This document shows, one piece after another, positions 42,071 through 52,700 of a stretch of DNA of 64,000 nt. Positions within the stretch are counted from its first letter, which is position 1. Each line of letters opens with the position of its first letter. This DNA comes from an uncultured Verrucomicrobia subdivision 3 bacterium (GTDB lineage Bacteria > Verrucomicrobiota > Verrucomicrobiia > Limisphaerales > DASXHY01), in contig CALBZA010000007.1 in assembly GCA_937890005.1 (NCBI GenBank), positions 1 to 64,000 of the forward strand, given 5' to 3'. Under the pieces are notes generated by a model, which was not told the DNA's origin, searched no databases, and saw only the letters and a program-made list of their open reading frames with translations. A program made the translations under genes and the position numbers.

Positions 42071-44890
42071 TCAATGCCTGACCCGGAAGCGATATTCGCC
42101 CGAACCGACCTCGCAGAGCACGTGTGAACCCGACTGACGAATTGCGAAAATCCCTTCTCCTTCCGTGAGCTGTTTTTCGCTTTCTGTCACCTGTTGTGCG
42201 GACGCAGCCGGCAGGTGCACGATGGCGCGGGTGTTTGCAGGAATCGTGACGTTCAGTTCGAACGCGCCGGAGGATTTCCGCCAGTGGCTGACGATTTTTC
42301 CTCGGACTGAATCGTAGCTGGCGCGTGCCCAGGTGAGGTCGCCGGTCGGTTGCGGTTTGATGATGATCCGCTGGAAGCCGGGGCCGCTCAGGTCGCAATC
42401 GATCCCAACGAGGTCCTTGTAGAACCATTCGGTGATATGCCCGAGCATGAAATGATTGTGCGATGTGGTGAGATTCGCATCCCAGGCTTCGGTCAGGCTC
42501 GTTTCACCTTTCTTCAGCATGAACCCGTATCCGGGTTTTTCATCCTGATTGATCATGCGGTAGATGACATCCTGCCGGCCGTTTTGCGCGAGCGCCTGCA
42601 GCAGGAAGCGGAATCCAACATCTCCCGCGGTCATCAGATAATCGCGTGATTCGAGATCGGCGATGATGGCGTTCAGAACATTCGAGCGATGCTGCGGTTC
42701 GACGATTCCGAAAACGAGCGGCATGGCATTGGCGCATTGTGAGCCGGTGGCGTAGCTGCCGGTTTCGGCGTTGAAAAATTCGCGATTGTAACTCTTACGA
42801 ATTTCGGAGGCACGCTGTTCGAAATGTTTCGCGTCGGCAGGTTGATTCAACAGCTTCGCCGTTTCAGCGAGGAGGGTTGCATTGTGATACAGAAAGGCGG
42901 TGGCAGTGACGGGTGGCGGCGTGTGTTGCGGTGCGCCGGATTTTTTCGGGCCGAGATCGAACCAGTCGCCGAGTCCCTGCGAAAGAATGTTGTTCGTCGC
43001 GAGGCCTTCCATGAACGCGAAGTAACGTTTCATTCGTGGGTAATGCGTTCGAAGCAGATCAAGGTCACCGCAGAACTGATATTGCTGCCACGGCACGACG
43101 ATGAATGCGGCGCCCCATTCCGCGGCGTTGCGAAACGCGCCTTTGAACTCGGTGTATTCGGGCGCGATGTTCGGCACGAGCCCGGTGTCGAGCTGCGCGT
43201 CGGCCATGTCGTTCATGCCCTTGGTGAACATGCGGGCCATGTCGAATTCGTATCGGATGGACGGGCCGTTGAGATGATATTGCTCCAGCCAGCCGAGTTT
43301 TTCGCGATGCGGACAATCGGTCAGAACGGAAACCATGTTGGCGCGCTGCGCCCAGCGGACGAGTTCGCGAATGCGATTGAGCAATGGGTTGGAACATTCG
43401 AAATCACCGGTGAACGCAACGTCCGCGTGAACCATCACGCCTTCAAGGGAACTGATCCGTGGAGCGGACTTTTCAGTCTGCGGGTTGCCGGGGTTTTTCA
43501 GCCCTGTGTTGGAACTTGAATCGGTTTCGGCGACGGCCTCCGGCGGAGTTAGCGTCGCTTCCAGATAGCGGCAGCCGACGTAATAGAATTTTGGAAACCA
43601 TTCCTCTTCGGCGTCAGTTGCCTTCGTGTATTGCCACCAGGAAAGGCCGCGGTTTGTGCTGCCCATCGTTGAGCGCTGAATCGAGCCGTCGGGATTGATC
43701 ACTTCGGCGGGAATCAGCCGAACCGTGCTTCCGGCCGGACCCGCGATGCGCAGGCGTGGCATGTAGGAAGTGTTCTGTCCGAGATCGTAAACGATTTTGT
43801 TTTCTGCGAGTCGTTTTTCTTCGATCGGCTTGCGGACTTCGATCGCTCGGATGGGTTCGACCGAAACGCCGTGGCCGCGCAAACGGCCGCTGGGTCGTAC
43901 GACATGGACGGCAGATTTCCACGAACGATCGTCAAAATTCGGTTTGTCCCAGCCGACAGGATTGAGCCGCGTGTCGTGATCTTCGCCACCATAAATGCTG
44001 TTGTAGGTGATCGGTCCCGGATGTGTCCGCCAGGTGGGATCGGTGACCAGGACTTCGCGCGAACCATCGGCGTATTCCAATTCGAGTTGCGCGATGGCCC
44101 GCAGCGGCCCGTACGAGCCGGTGAATTTCGCGAAGCGATTTCGTCGGACGACATGATACATGCCGTTGCCGAGCGTGATGCCGATTGCGTTTTCACCGCT
44201 TCGAAGCAAATCTGTCACGTCGCGGGTGTCGTAAAGAATCGTGTCGTTGTAGTCGGTCCAGCCGGGAGTGAGAAGGTCGTCGCTGACTTTGCGTCCGTTG
44301 AGATTCAGTTCGTAATGGCCAAGTCCGGAAACGTGAATGATGGCGCGCTTGAGTCCGGGTTTGATGTGGAATTCCTTCCGGAGCAACAGCGATTCGGTGG
44401 CGGTCTGGGCGCAAATCCAGCGCGCCTGCCAGCCCGCGGGCGGAGCGTCCTGCGAAACCGAACCGGACGGTGGCAGAATGCCCATGGTCCATTTCGAAAC
44501 CGGACTCCAGTCCGACGCGCGATCATTCTGATCCCACACGCGCACTCTCCAGAAAACGTCCTGCGAGGATTTCAATTCCTTGCCCGCGTAACGGATGTGC
44601 AACGTTTCGTCAGAGGCGACTTTGCCGCTGTTCCAGAGATCGGCTTTTTCTTCCGTGAGAAGTTCCGGTGCACTCGCCACGAGGATTTGAAAGGCGGATT
44701 GGAATTGGGCGCGTTCTGAACTTTGCACCTGCCAGGAAAGGCGCGGGTTTGGAACATCGATGCCTGACGGACTGGGCGAATATTCGCAAAGCAGTTTTGT
44801 CGGAACGATCGCAGCGGAAAGCGGGAGTTGGAACAGAAGGAAACAAAGAACAACGAAGAAAGACGTGATCGCGGGACGATTTCGAATCAT
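42071..44890 (-). CDS. GH78 alpha-L-rhamnosidase
   Basis: Releases terminal alpha-L-rhamnose, as found in rhamnogalacturonans. 939 residues from ATG 44890, opening with a signal peptide (TSFFVVLCFLLFQLPLSA-AI). Domains in order: N-terminal beta-sandwiches (PTKLLCEYSPSPSGID, PNPRLSWQVQSS), a carbohydrate-binding sandwich, the (alpha/alpha)6 barrel with the family motif DCPHREKLGWLEQYHLNG and, later, EAWDANLTTSHNHFMLG, then a C-terminal beta domain. All are characteristic of GH78. A second ATG at 44998 directly follows the upstream stop (TAA-ATG) and would add 36 residues before the signal, so the start is not certain. The signal core is written in a heptamer repeat. Confidence 0.93.
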   Translation of the reverse strand: MIRNRPAITSFFVVLCFLLFQLPLSAAIVPTKLLCEYSPSPSGIDVPNPRLSWQVQSSERAQFQSAFQILVASAPELLTEEKADLWNSGKVASDETLHIRYAGKELKSSQDVFWRVRVWDQNDRASDWSPVSKWTMGILPPSGSVSQDAPPAGWQARWICAQTATESLLLRKEFHIKPGLKRAIIHVSGLGHYELNLNGRKVSDDLLTPGWTDYNDTILYDTRDVTDLLRSGENAIGITLGNGMYHVVRRNRFAKFTGSYGPLRAIAQLELEYADGSREVLVTDPTWRTHPGPITYNSIYGGEDHDTRLNPVGWDKPNFDDRSWKSAVHVVRPSGRLRGHGVSVEPIRAIEVRKPIEEKRLAENKIVYDLGQNTSYMPRLRIAGPAGSTVRLIPAEVINPDGSIQRSTMGSTNRGLSWWQYTKATDAEEEWFPKFYYVGCRYLEATLTPPEAVAETDSSSNTGLKNPGNPQTEKSAPRISSLEGVMVHADVAFTGDFECSNPLLNRIRELVRWAQRANMVSVLTDCPHREKLGWLEQYHLNGPSIRYEFDMARMFTKGMNDMADAQLDTGLVPNIAPEYTEFKGAFRNAAEWGAAFIVVPWQQYQFCGDLDLLRTHYPRMKRYFAFMEGLATNNILSQGLGDWFDLGPKKSGAPQHTPPPVTATAFLYHNATLLAETAKLLNQPADAKHFEQRASEIRKSYNREFFNAETGSYATGSQCANAMPLVFGIVEPQHRSNVLNAIIADLESRDYLMTAGDVGFRFLLQALAQNGRQDVIYRMINQDEKPGYGFMLKKGETSLTEAWDANLTTSHNHFMLGHITEWFYKDLVGIDCDLSGPGFQRIIIKPQPTGDLTWARASYDSVRGKIVSHWRKSSGAFELNVTIPANTRAIVHLPAASAQQVTESEKQLTEGEGIFAIRQSGSHVLCEVGSGEYRFRVRH
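44831..44848. repeat. 18-bp repeat word coding for signal-peptide core
   Basis: This 18-bp word lies in a six-unit heptamer run (44827-44868: gttggaa, cagaagg, aaacaaa, gaacaac, gaagaaa, gacgtga). It is identical, on the opposite strand, to 59197-59214, which also codes for a signal peptide core. On the coding strand both read CFLLF. Confidence 0.8.
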
Positions 44891-44998
44891 TGGACGTCGA
44901 TTGGTTTTTGCGGCAGTCGATTGCTGAATTTTAGTTGTAGCAAGTTGCGTCGAACCGGCGGTCCAACCTGCAACGGGCAATATTCGCGGTGCAATCAT

Positions 44999-46930
44999 TT
45001 ACTTCTTCAGCAAATCCTGGAATTTGGGTGTGAGTCCGGCATTGCTGCGGATTTCATCAGAAACCATCGGGCCGTTGTTTTCCCAGATGTTTCCCGGTCC
45101 GTTCGCGTTCTTCAGAAAACGTTCCGCCGGGCACCAGTTGTCGCGAACGGTGATGTGAGACGAACCTTCATCGAGGTAGAGATAAAACCAGTGTTCCGGA
45201 TAGGCGACGTAGGGGCTCATCTGGATGCTGTGAACACAGTTGCTCGCGATCAATGATCCGGGCTGCGGCGAAAGTGTGTAGATGCCTGCGGTGTCGCCCA
45301 TCCATTGCGCGACGTGATGGATATGATTCGCGATGATCCGATTGTTGCTCATGATGTTCGTCGCCTTGTTCCAACCCCAGCCGACGCTGATCCCGGTGTA
45401 ACCGGCGTGGCTGACTTCGTTGTGCTCGATCGTTGTGTCGCGGACGTAACCGGCAATGATGCCCACGCAACCCCAGTCTTCATTGGCGACATCAGTGACG
45501 AGATTGTTCGCGATGCGATGTCGCGCCGCAATCACGCGTTCATCGGTCGGCCGGTAAGGCCGGTGCGTTTCAAATCCGGGTTCGGCGAAGAGTCCGAGTT
45601 GAATTCCATTGCCGCCGATGTCGCGAAACAGGTTGCCTTCGATCACAAAATCCTGGGTGCCGCTTTGAATATCGAGGCCTGACATGCCGGTGTGTTTGAA
45701 CTCACAACGTTCGAAACGAATGTGCCGGGCGTTTTTGACAGAAACCGCGCCGGGCGGGCGTCCAATCCAGGCCTGATTATCCAGACCTGCCGAATGATCA
45801 CGCGTGCCGGTCGGCCTGAGCCGGTAAGCGTCGAGTAGATACATGCCTGCCTGCAACGGAACGTGTCCCTGCTGAGACGGACGCATCCAGGTGGTGTGGG
45901 CAAATCGGATGCCGCGGAAGGAAACGTGGGCAACGGGATGATCCAGCGTGCCTTCAACTTGAACGAGCGTTTCAAGAACAGGTGCGATGACGTTTGCGGT
46001 TTCGAGATTTTCGCCGGAACGCGGCCAGTAATAAATGCGGCCGCCGGGATATTCTTGAAACCATTCGCCGGGCGAATCCAGAAACTCGATCGCGTTGGCC
46101 AGATAAAATGGTGCGCCGTTCGTGGACATCACCGGTTGCGGCCAGGGATGCTCGAATTGAATCTGCGATTCCGGTTCGTGAAACGTGAGACGTGCTTCAG
46201 ATTTTATGAGGTCGAGCGACTTCACCCGGCAGATCGCAATCTCCCATTGTTGATGAAAGATCATTTCGACTCCGGCGGAATTTTGGAGTCCGGCCAGTGA
46301 AGAAACGGGAACCGCAGCATAGCGATTGGTTCGATCCCAAACCAGCATGCGGTTCAGCACGGGACCGTTTGGATTGCGGGCGCGAACGGCTTTGACGTCA
46401 TTCACCCAAAGCTGTCGGAATTCAACAATGCGTCCGCTCACGCGCGGAGCTTCGGCGAACCAAACGCTGCCGCGCGCAGATTTGGGCAATCCGGGCAAGT
46501 TTCGTGGCGCTTTTTTCCAGCCTTTGATTGAAGCGCCGCCACTGAGTGTTGGGTTCGCGTTCGGTGCAGCTTCGATCACTGTCGGACTTTCGGGTGTGCC
46601 GGAATCTTCCGCGCGAAAGAGCAGGGGAGTGAGAAGCGGATAAGTGCCATCTTCGAGAACGATGCGAATGCCTGACGGCGCGGACGGATCATTCAGCCGG
46701 CGGAGTTCGCGCGCTTTGCGTTGCGCTGCTGCCACTGTGGCGAACGGCGCTTCGCGTGTGCCGATGTTTTTGTCGGAGCCGTTTGGTGAAACCCAGAGTT
46801 CAGCAGCCGACGCCGGGGCGAGCGAAAGCGCGAATGAAAGCAGTGTCAAGGCGCGCAGTCGCAGCCGGGAGAAATAACTGACGGCGGCAGATTCAAAGAA
46901 CTGCCTCGGCTTGCAAAACCTTCGTTTCAC
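44999..46930 (-). CDS. Secreted right-handed beta-helix glycosidase or lyase (GH141-like)
   Basis: 643 residues starting at GTG 46930, whose codon overlaps the TGA of the GH29 gene (GTGA), so the two are translationally coupled. A signal peptide (LRALTLLSFALSLAPASA-AE) precedes LWVSPNGSDKNIGTREAPFATVAAAQRKAREL, the usual opening of this beta-helix group. Parallel-helix coils follow: HIRFERCEFKHTGMSGLDIQSG, FVIEGNLFRDIGGNGIQLG, TTIEHNEVSHAGYTGISVGWG. Size, opening and coupling to GH29/GH78 suggest a GH141-like fucosidase/xylanase-type enzyme acting on complex pectin, but the family is recalled from memory and could equally be an unassigned one. Confidence 0.75.
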   Translation of the reverse strand: MKRRFCKPRQFFESAAVSYFSRLRLRALTLLSFALSLAPASAAELWVSPNGSDKNIGTREAPFATVAAAQRKARELRRLNDPSAPSGIRIVLEDGTYPLLTPLLFRAEDSGTPESPTVIEAAPNANPTLSGGASIKGWKKAPRNLPGLPKSARGSVWFAEAPRVSGRIVEFRQLWVNDVKAVRARNPNGPVLNRMLVWDRTNRYAAVPVSSLAGLQNSAGVEMIFHQQWEIAICRVKSLDLIKSEARLTFHEPESQIQFEHPWPQPVMSTNGAPFYLANAIEFLDSPGEWFQEYPGGRIYYWPRSGENLETANVIAPVLETLVQVEGTLDHPVAHVSFRGIRFAHTTWMRPSQQGHVPLQAGMYLLDAYRLRPTGTRDHSAGLDNQAWIGRPPGAVSVKNARHIRFERCEFKHTGMSGLDIQSGTQDFVIEGNLFRDIGGNGIQLGLFAEPGFETHRPYRPTDERVIAARHRIANNLVTDVANEDWGCVGIIAGYVRDTTIEHNEVSHAGYTGISVGWGWNKATNIMSNNRIIANHIHHVAQWMGDTAGIYTLSPQPGSLIASNCVHSIQMSPYVAYPEHWFYLYLDEGSSHITVRDNWCPAERFLKNANGPGNIWENNGPMVSDEIRSNAGLTPKFQDLLKK

Positions 46931-48522
46931 GTTTCGAGTCCTTCAATTCTCAGCACATGCGCGAAATCGGACGGCTTTTCTGCGGGAAGTTGAACGGTCA
47001 GTCCGTTTGCGTTGTGTTGCCATTTGAGGCCTGGAACGGATCCAACCAGTCCCACGTTCTGAATTTTTCCGGCCACGTGCGGCTTGCCGACGCCCAGCAT
47101 GGGAATGGTGACTTCCTTTCCGGGCCATCCCATGAAGAACGCGTAAAGTATTTTGTCTTTCGTCGTGAATCGCACGACGTCTGAAGTGAAGTCTTTCAAA
47201 CTCGCTTCGTTGTATTTCACTCCGGGAACTTCCTTGACCAGTCCGCCCTCGCCGAACGTTTTCCACGGACGCGTGTCGAAGATGGCTTCGCCATTCACGT
47301 GAATCCAATGCGTGATGGCGTCGAGAATCTTCAATTCCTCGCTGTCCAGCGCGCCGCTGTTGGGCAGCGGAAAATTGAGCAGGAGATTGCCGTTCCGGCT
47401 GACGACGTCCACGAGCATGTCGATGACGCGCTTGGGTGTTTTGTAAACGACTTCGCGATCGTAATGCCACTTTCCAACACACGTGCAGAGCTGCCATGGC
47501 CGCGGGTAAATGCCTTCGACGACTCCGCGTTCCTTGTCGAAGACGCAAATGCCATCGGCCGAATCCTGGTCGCGCTTGCTGGTGATGACGGCTTCGACTT
47601 TGCCGCCGTGCAGCCGCGCGCTCTGGTTGTAGAGATGGGCGACCAGTTCAAGTCCGTAATGGCCAAATGGAATTTGTCCGTCGCTGTAAACAATGTCCGG
47701 CTCGGCCTGATCGATCAGATCCTTGATGCGGTTGAACCATTCCTGTTTCCACTTGTCCGGGATGTCGTCTTCGTCCCACGGCAGGTTGCGATAGACTCTT
47801 GGGCAATCGCCATAAAGATCGTGGTATTCGGGATTGATGCCGTCGTAAGGAATGCCTGCGAACTCGCCGTTCCTGTCGCTTCCGCGCGAGACGGACATCC
47901 ACTTGTAGGCCATCCAGAGGTGATCGCTGACGCCGAAGCGGAGTCCGTGTTTGAGAGTCGCTTTTCGGAACTCGGCGACCACGTCACGTTTGATCCCCAT
48001 TTTGACGGCGTTCCAGCGGGTGTGTTTGGAGTTCCAGAGATCGAAATTGTCCACATGCGCGCCCATGCTCATGAAGTAGCGCGCGCCGGCTTTCTTATAG
48101 AGGCCGACGAGATGATCCGGGTTGAAATCACGGCCGTGCCATGTGGGGATGACGTCCTTGTATCCCACTTTGGACGGATGCCCGTACGTTTTGACGTGAT
48201 GCCGGTTCTGACGTGATCCCTCGATGTAAAGATTGCGCGCGTACCAGTCGCCGCACTCGGCGGCGGACTGTGGTCCCCAGTGAGCCCAGATGCCGAACTT
48301 CGCGTTCCGGAACCATTCGGGACATTGATAGGCCGAAAGCGATTCGCGTGTGCCGGCGAATCGGGCAACGTTTTCCGACGCGATTTGCGCGGCCAGTGCG
48401 CGGCTGATTTGAATGCCTGGCAACGCGGCCGCCATCCAGCCGATTGCCCGTCGCCGCGAAATTCGGGAATTGATGCCGACGTGGAAAACAGGATCGGGCG
48501 TGTGGGGCTGGGATGAATTCAT
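46927..48522 (-). CDS. GH29 alpha-L-fucosidase
   Basis: Removes alpha-L-fucose by a retaining mechanism. 531 residues from ATG 48522. The N-terminus has a Tat-type signal: SRRRAIGWMAAALPG, with consecutive arginines before a mild hydrophobic stretch, cut near ALAAQ. The barrel shows KFGIWAHWGPQS (the usual FGIFxHWG), RWNAVKMGIKRDVVAEF, LRFGVSDHLWMAYKW and the nucleophile region EPDIVYSDGQIPFG with D281 as likely nucleophile. VVSRNGNLLLNFPLPNSG is the family signature toward the barrel end; a C-terminal beta domain follows. First gene of the GH29-beta-helix-GH78 minus-strand run. Confidence 0.93.
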   Translation of the reverse strand: MNSSQPHTPDPVFHVGINSRISRRRAIGWMAAALPGIQISRALAAQIASENVARFAGTRESLSAYQCPEWFRNAKFGIWAHWGPQSAAECGDWYARNLYIEGSRQNRHHVKTYGHPSKVGYKDVIPTWHGRDFNPDHLVGLYKKAGARYFMSMGAHVDNFDLWNSKHTRWNAVKMGIKRDVVAEFRKATLKHGLRFGVSDHLWMAYKWMSVSRGSDRNGEFAGIPYDGINPEYHDLYGDCPRVYRNLPWDEDDIPDKWKQEWFNRIKDLIDQAEPDIVYSDGQIPFGHYGLELVAHLYNQSARLHGGKVEAVITSKRDQDSADGICVFDKERGVVEGIYPRPWQLCTCVGKWHYDREVVYKTPKRVIDMLVDVVSRNGNLLLNFPLPNSGALDSEELKILDAITHWIHVNGEAIFDTRPWKTFGEGGLVKEVPGVKYNEASLKDFTSDVVRFTTKDKILYAFFMGWPGKEVTIPMLGVGKPHVAGKIQNVGLVGSVPGLKWQHNANGLTVQLPAEKPSDFAHVLRIEGLET

Positions 48523-48814
48523 TCCGCAGGACTCAGGCGAACCGAAAACGGGGCTGGTTACAGAGGTTTTCACTCGACCAAGTGTTATAGAGCGCGGACG
48601 CCCGGGGCAGGAGTGAAAAAGTGACGCTGGCAATTTTGGCAAACGTTTTAACACTTTTGCGATTACAGATTGATAGTCGATGGGGTATCAATGCTGCATT
48701 CCTCAAAGCGCGAAGCATGAAAATGTCGGCAGCAGTAATGAACCTGAATGTGCCCGGCGGTTCGATGGCGGCGGCAGTTGTTTCCTTGGTGCTTTGAATT
48801 CGAAGGACTCCAGC

Positions 48815-49684
48815 ATGCAAAAGGCAGTGAAGAAGACGTTTTCTCAGAATCAGCATCAAACCGGTTTTACCCTTATCGAGCTCCTTGTGGTGATTGCGAT
48901 CATTGCGATTCTCGCTGCGATGCTTTTGCCGGCACTGTCCAAGGCCAAAACCAAGGCGCAGGCTGCCGGGTGTATGAACAACACCAAGCAGCTCATGCTG
49001 GGCTGGATGATGTTCATTGGCGACAACAATGACAAAATGCCCGAACCGAACAATTGGGTGGGAGGTGGCCCGATGACCTGGACAACGGACGTTGATCCCA
49101 ATGACATGATCAAGCCGGATCCTGCAAACCCGGAGTTTCCCCTTACGCAAGGTTATGTGCGGTCGATCTCAGTCTTCAAATGTCCGGGCGACAACTTTCA
49201 GGGGCCGGGAAACACTCAACCACGTCCTCGCAGCTATGCGATGAACGCCGCCGCGGGTGGAACTGTGGGAACCATCGGTGGAGATTATCATCCCGAGGGG
49301 AATCGCACCTATATCAAAGACACGAAAGGTCAGAGGGCCTCGATTCTGAACAGGCCGGGTCCTTCCAAGGTTTGGGTGGTGCTGGATGAGCATCCCGACA
49401 GCATCAACGACTTCATTTTCCAGTTTCGCCCTGGGTATCAACAAGCCGCATATCAGTGGCAGGACATGCCGTCCAGTCATCACAATGGTGCGGGAGGTCT
49501 TTCCTTTGCAGACGGTCACTCGGAAATTCGCAAGTGGAAGGATCCTCGGACCAAGCAGGCTGTGAAGTATCAGATAAAATGGTGGCAGGGTGGTGGACAG
49601 ACATTTCCTGTTCCTTTCCAACCACCGAGCACTCCGGCGAGTGTGGATTATGCCTATATGAATGACGGCATGCCCTATCAATAA
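48815..49684 (+). CDS. Prepilin-like protein with FADGH motif
   Basis: 289 residues from ATG 48815, preceded by GAAGGA at a suitable distance. Leader MQKAVKKTFSQNQHQTGFTLIELLVVIAIIAILAA-type: a longer basic peptide before the FTLIELLVV helix, cut by prepilin peptidase. Beyond the helix come NNTKQLMLGWMMFIGDNNDKMP, several Trp/Pro-rich loops and GGLSFADGHSEIRKW near 245-260. Of the three such proteins in the window it is the longest. It lies just upstream of the giant beta-strand-repeat gene and divergent from GH29, as if part of the secretion/attachment side of the pectin region. Confidence 0.85.
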   Translation: MQKAVKKTFSQNQHQTGFTLIELLVVIAIIAILAAMLLPALSKAKTKAQAAGCMNNTKQLMLGWMMFIGDNNDKMPEPNNWVGGGPMTWTTDVDPNDMIKPDPANPEFPLTQGYVRSISVFKCPGDNFQGPGNTQPRPRSYAMNAAAGGTVGTIGGDYHPEGNRTYIKDTKGQRASILNRPGPSKVWVVLDEHPDSINDFIFQFRPGYQQAAYQWQDMPSSHHNGAGGLSFADGHSEIRKWKDPRTKQAVKYQIKWWQGGGQTFPVPFQPPSTPASVDYAYMNDGMPYQ

Positions 49685-49776
49685 GAATAAATCGTTGATT
49701 CCCGTTGAATGACTGCGCGAGAGGTGTTGCGATAATTTGTCCGATTCAAACAAACCCCATCAGTTACGAAAACCCT

Positions 49777-52700
49777 ATGAACCCTGAGTACTCCTCCAGT
49801 GAACTCGTCACAACCCCGCGCGGGTGTGGTAAGCGTAAACCCAGAATCGCGTTCCGCTGGCTCAGAATGGGGATCGCCTCGCTGTGCTCCCTGCTTGTCC
49901 TTGCAAACACTGATGCTTCGGCACAGAACGTGAATCTGCGACCGTCCCAATTCCGGGTCACGGTTCCCATCGGTTCAACTGACACGACTGTTATTTCCAA
50001 CATCCTCGTTGACGTGTCCGGCATCAGTATGCCGGTCGAAGTGAATGTTACCGGACTTCCTGCGGGGGCCGGTTATACGCTGACGACGAGCGATGGAACT
50101 CCGTTTACCTCGACATCAGACGACACGAACATCGTGCTCACCGTTTACACCACCAACATCACGGCGGGAATTCATACGTTTTATCTGAATGCAACCGGCG
50201 GCGCGACTCGCACCATTCCCCTGGAAATTCAATCGGCTCACATCTGGAATGGTTCGTTGAATGTCAGCAACAACTGGAATTCGGCTTCGAGCTGGCTGGG
50301 TGGCATTCCTACGTCAACCGGAGATGTCGTTTTCGGCACTCGTGGCGGTCAGACGAACAACTCGTTCCCGAGCGGAATTTCATTCACGAACATTGGCTTG
50401 GATGCCAGCACGACAATCGGTTCTCTCCGTTTCTCTCAAAATGCAGGGATAACGAGTGATTTTACGAATGCTTTGTACCACACGCTCAGCATGGCGCCCA
50501 ACACGACGCTCACCATCACGGGTACGAACGGGTTCACGCTGCTTCGCGACACCATCGATGAGTTGGATTCGGCGGAAAATCGCACCATGGGCGTAAATAT
50601 CGTTGGCGGCGCCAATTCGCGGATCGTGGTCAGCAACGAAGCGGCGAACGTGGCGGTGCTGATCGGCGAGAGCCAGTCGGCCACCCTGAACATGTCAAAT
50701 TTGACCACGTTCACAGCGTATGTGAATCGGGTTGGGTTTGCGGATTACAAGCTCTTCCCGCACTACAACGAATACAACGAGGGAGGAAACTTCAACGCGA
50801 ATCCCCGAGACATGGCGGCGAACATTTACCTCGCCCGCAGCAACTTCATCACTGCTCTCTATGTGGGGCCGGACAACTACGATAATGAATTCACCCGCAC
50901 CTATGCGATCACGACGCTTCAGCCGGGTGAGACCCATGGCCAGGGAAGCGCCACTCCCAACCTCAGATTTTATCTTGGGTTCACCAACGCGTTCTTTGCT
51001 GACAGCTTTTGTATCGTCGGCGCCAACGGCGCGACAGGTAACGCAGGTGAATTCCGGTTCAATCCGGCATTTGGCACGAATTCCGGCGCGATGTTCCGCG
51101 GAACCAACGGAACGGGCCGTATGTCCGTTTTCTCCATTGCGGACGACGGCGGTCCTATTCCAGCCCAAAGCACCGTTCGCGCAAACGTGGTCGATTTCTC
51201 GGGCGGTGTGATCAACCTGCTGGCTGATCGCTTCTACATGTCCCGCGATCGAACCCTGATCATCTCAAACCAGAATCCTGTCGTTGAATCGCAGCTGACG
51301 ATCGGACGCGGCGTTGTGGATGTGAACATGGCATTCCTGGGTTATCAGGAGCACGACGGCAAAACCAACTGGACCGAGATTGGCGGGGCGGAGGCATATC
51401 GCAACTATTGCCGTGCGGATCTCATTGTGAACAACGGGGGCATTTTCCGTGTGAATGGAACGCTGACGCTTGGTTATACCGCAGATACGAACCCGGAAGC
51501 CGTTGCCGAGCAGTACAACACCCGTGGAACGGTGACGATCAATCAGGGTGGAACAGTGATGGCTGACACCATCGTGGCCGACGGCGGCCTGAATTTCGTG
51601 TCCATCTCTCAGCCCCGAAATAATCGCATTACAATCAACCAGGGCACCTTGATCGTGACCAATCAGATTGGCGCAGAGCCCGGACTTCCGCTGGACAGCC
51701 TCTCCATGACAGAGGCCACGCTGAATCTTCGCGTCGTGGCCGGCCGCACCAACGTTTACGTGCGGAATTTCCTCAATCTCGGAGGTGTTCCCAGCACCAT
51801 CCGGATTTCGTCGGTGAGTGGTGTGACTTCATACCCCACAAACATTCCGCTCATTTCGTATGAGACTGCGACTCCTTTCATTACAGCGGACGTTAGCGGC
51901 GCCACCGGTCTGGCGCCTGGTGCACAGGGCTACATCCTGAACAACCCGGATACCAAGACCATCGAACTGTATCTGACGACGAACGCCCCGAACACTCTCG
52001 TCTGGCGCGGAAACGTGAACAACAACTGGGATCTCACCACCAAGAACTGGGTGACGGCGGCAGGGAACATTCCGACCAACTTCTCGCTCGGTGATTTCGT
52101 CACCTTCGATGACACCGCAGTTTCCGGTGAAGTGGCAATCACTGAGGTCGTTGTGCCTGCTCAATCGGGCGGTGCCGGTGTGACGATCACGAACAACACC
52201 CTGAACTACACCTTCAATGCAGTGGGCGGCGCAATTGCAGGAACCGCATCGCTGGTCAAATCCGGTTCCGGTTCACTTGAGTTCAATGCCGCGGAATCGG
52301 GTCCGTTGACGGTGCTCGGGGGCACTCTGACCGGTTCGGGCATTCTCGGAACCGTGACTGTGGCGTCGAACGTTGTCGTCGATTTCGGCGGATCAATGAG
52401 CGGATTGACCTCGACAGGCACCGTTACGGTCGCGCTCGGAGGTTCGGTCAACGGCATCGTTTCGTTGCAGGGAGGCAGTCTGACCGTGGACGGACTCATC
52501 GATACCGCCGCGCTCAGCACCGGATTCACCATCGTCAATACACGCATTACCAACAATGGAACGATCAATGTCCGCGGTACGGCTAATCCGGCCATGGTGA
52601 TGGACGTGAATTCCGTTCTTGCGAATCACGGCATCATCCGTCTGTTTTCGCAGCGGTTCAACTTTAGCGGCCTCGTTTTCGGTGATGGATTCTTCATCGA

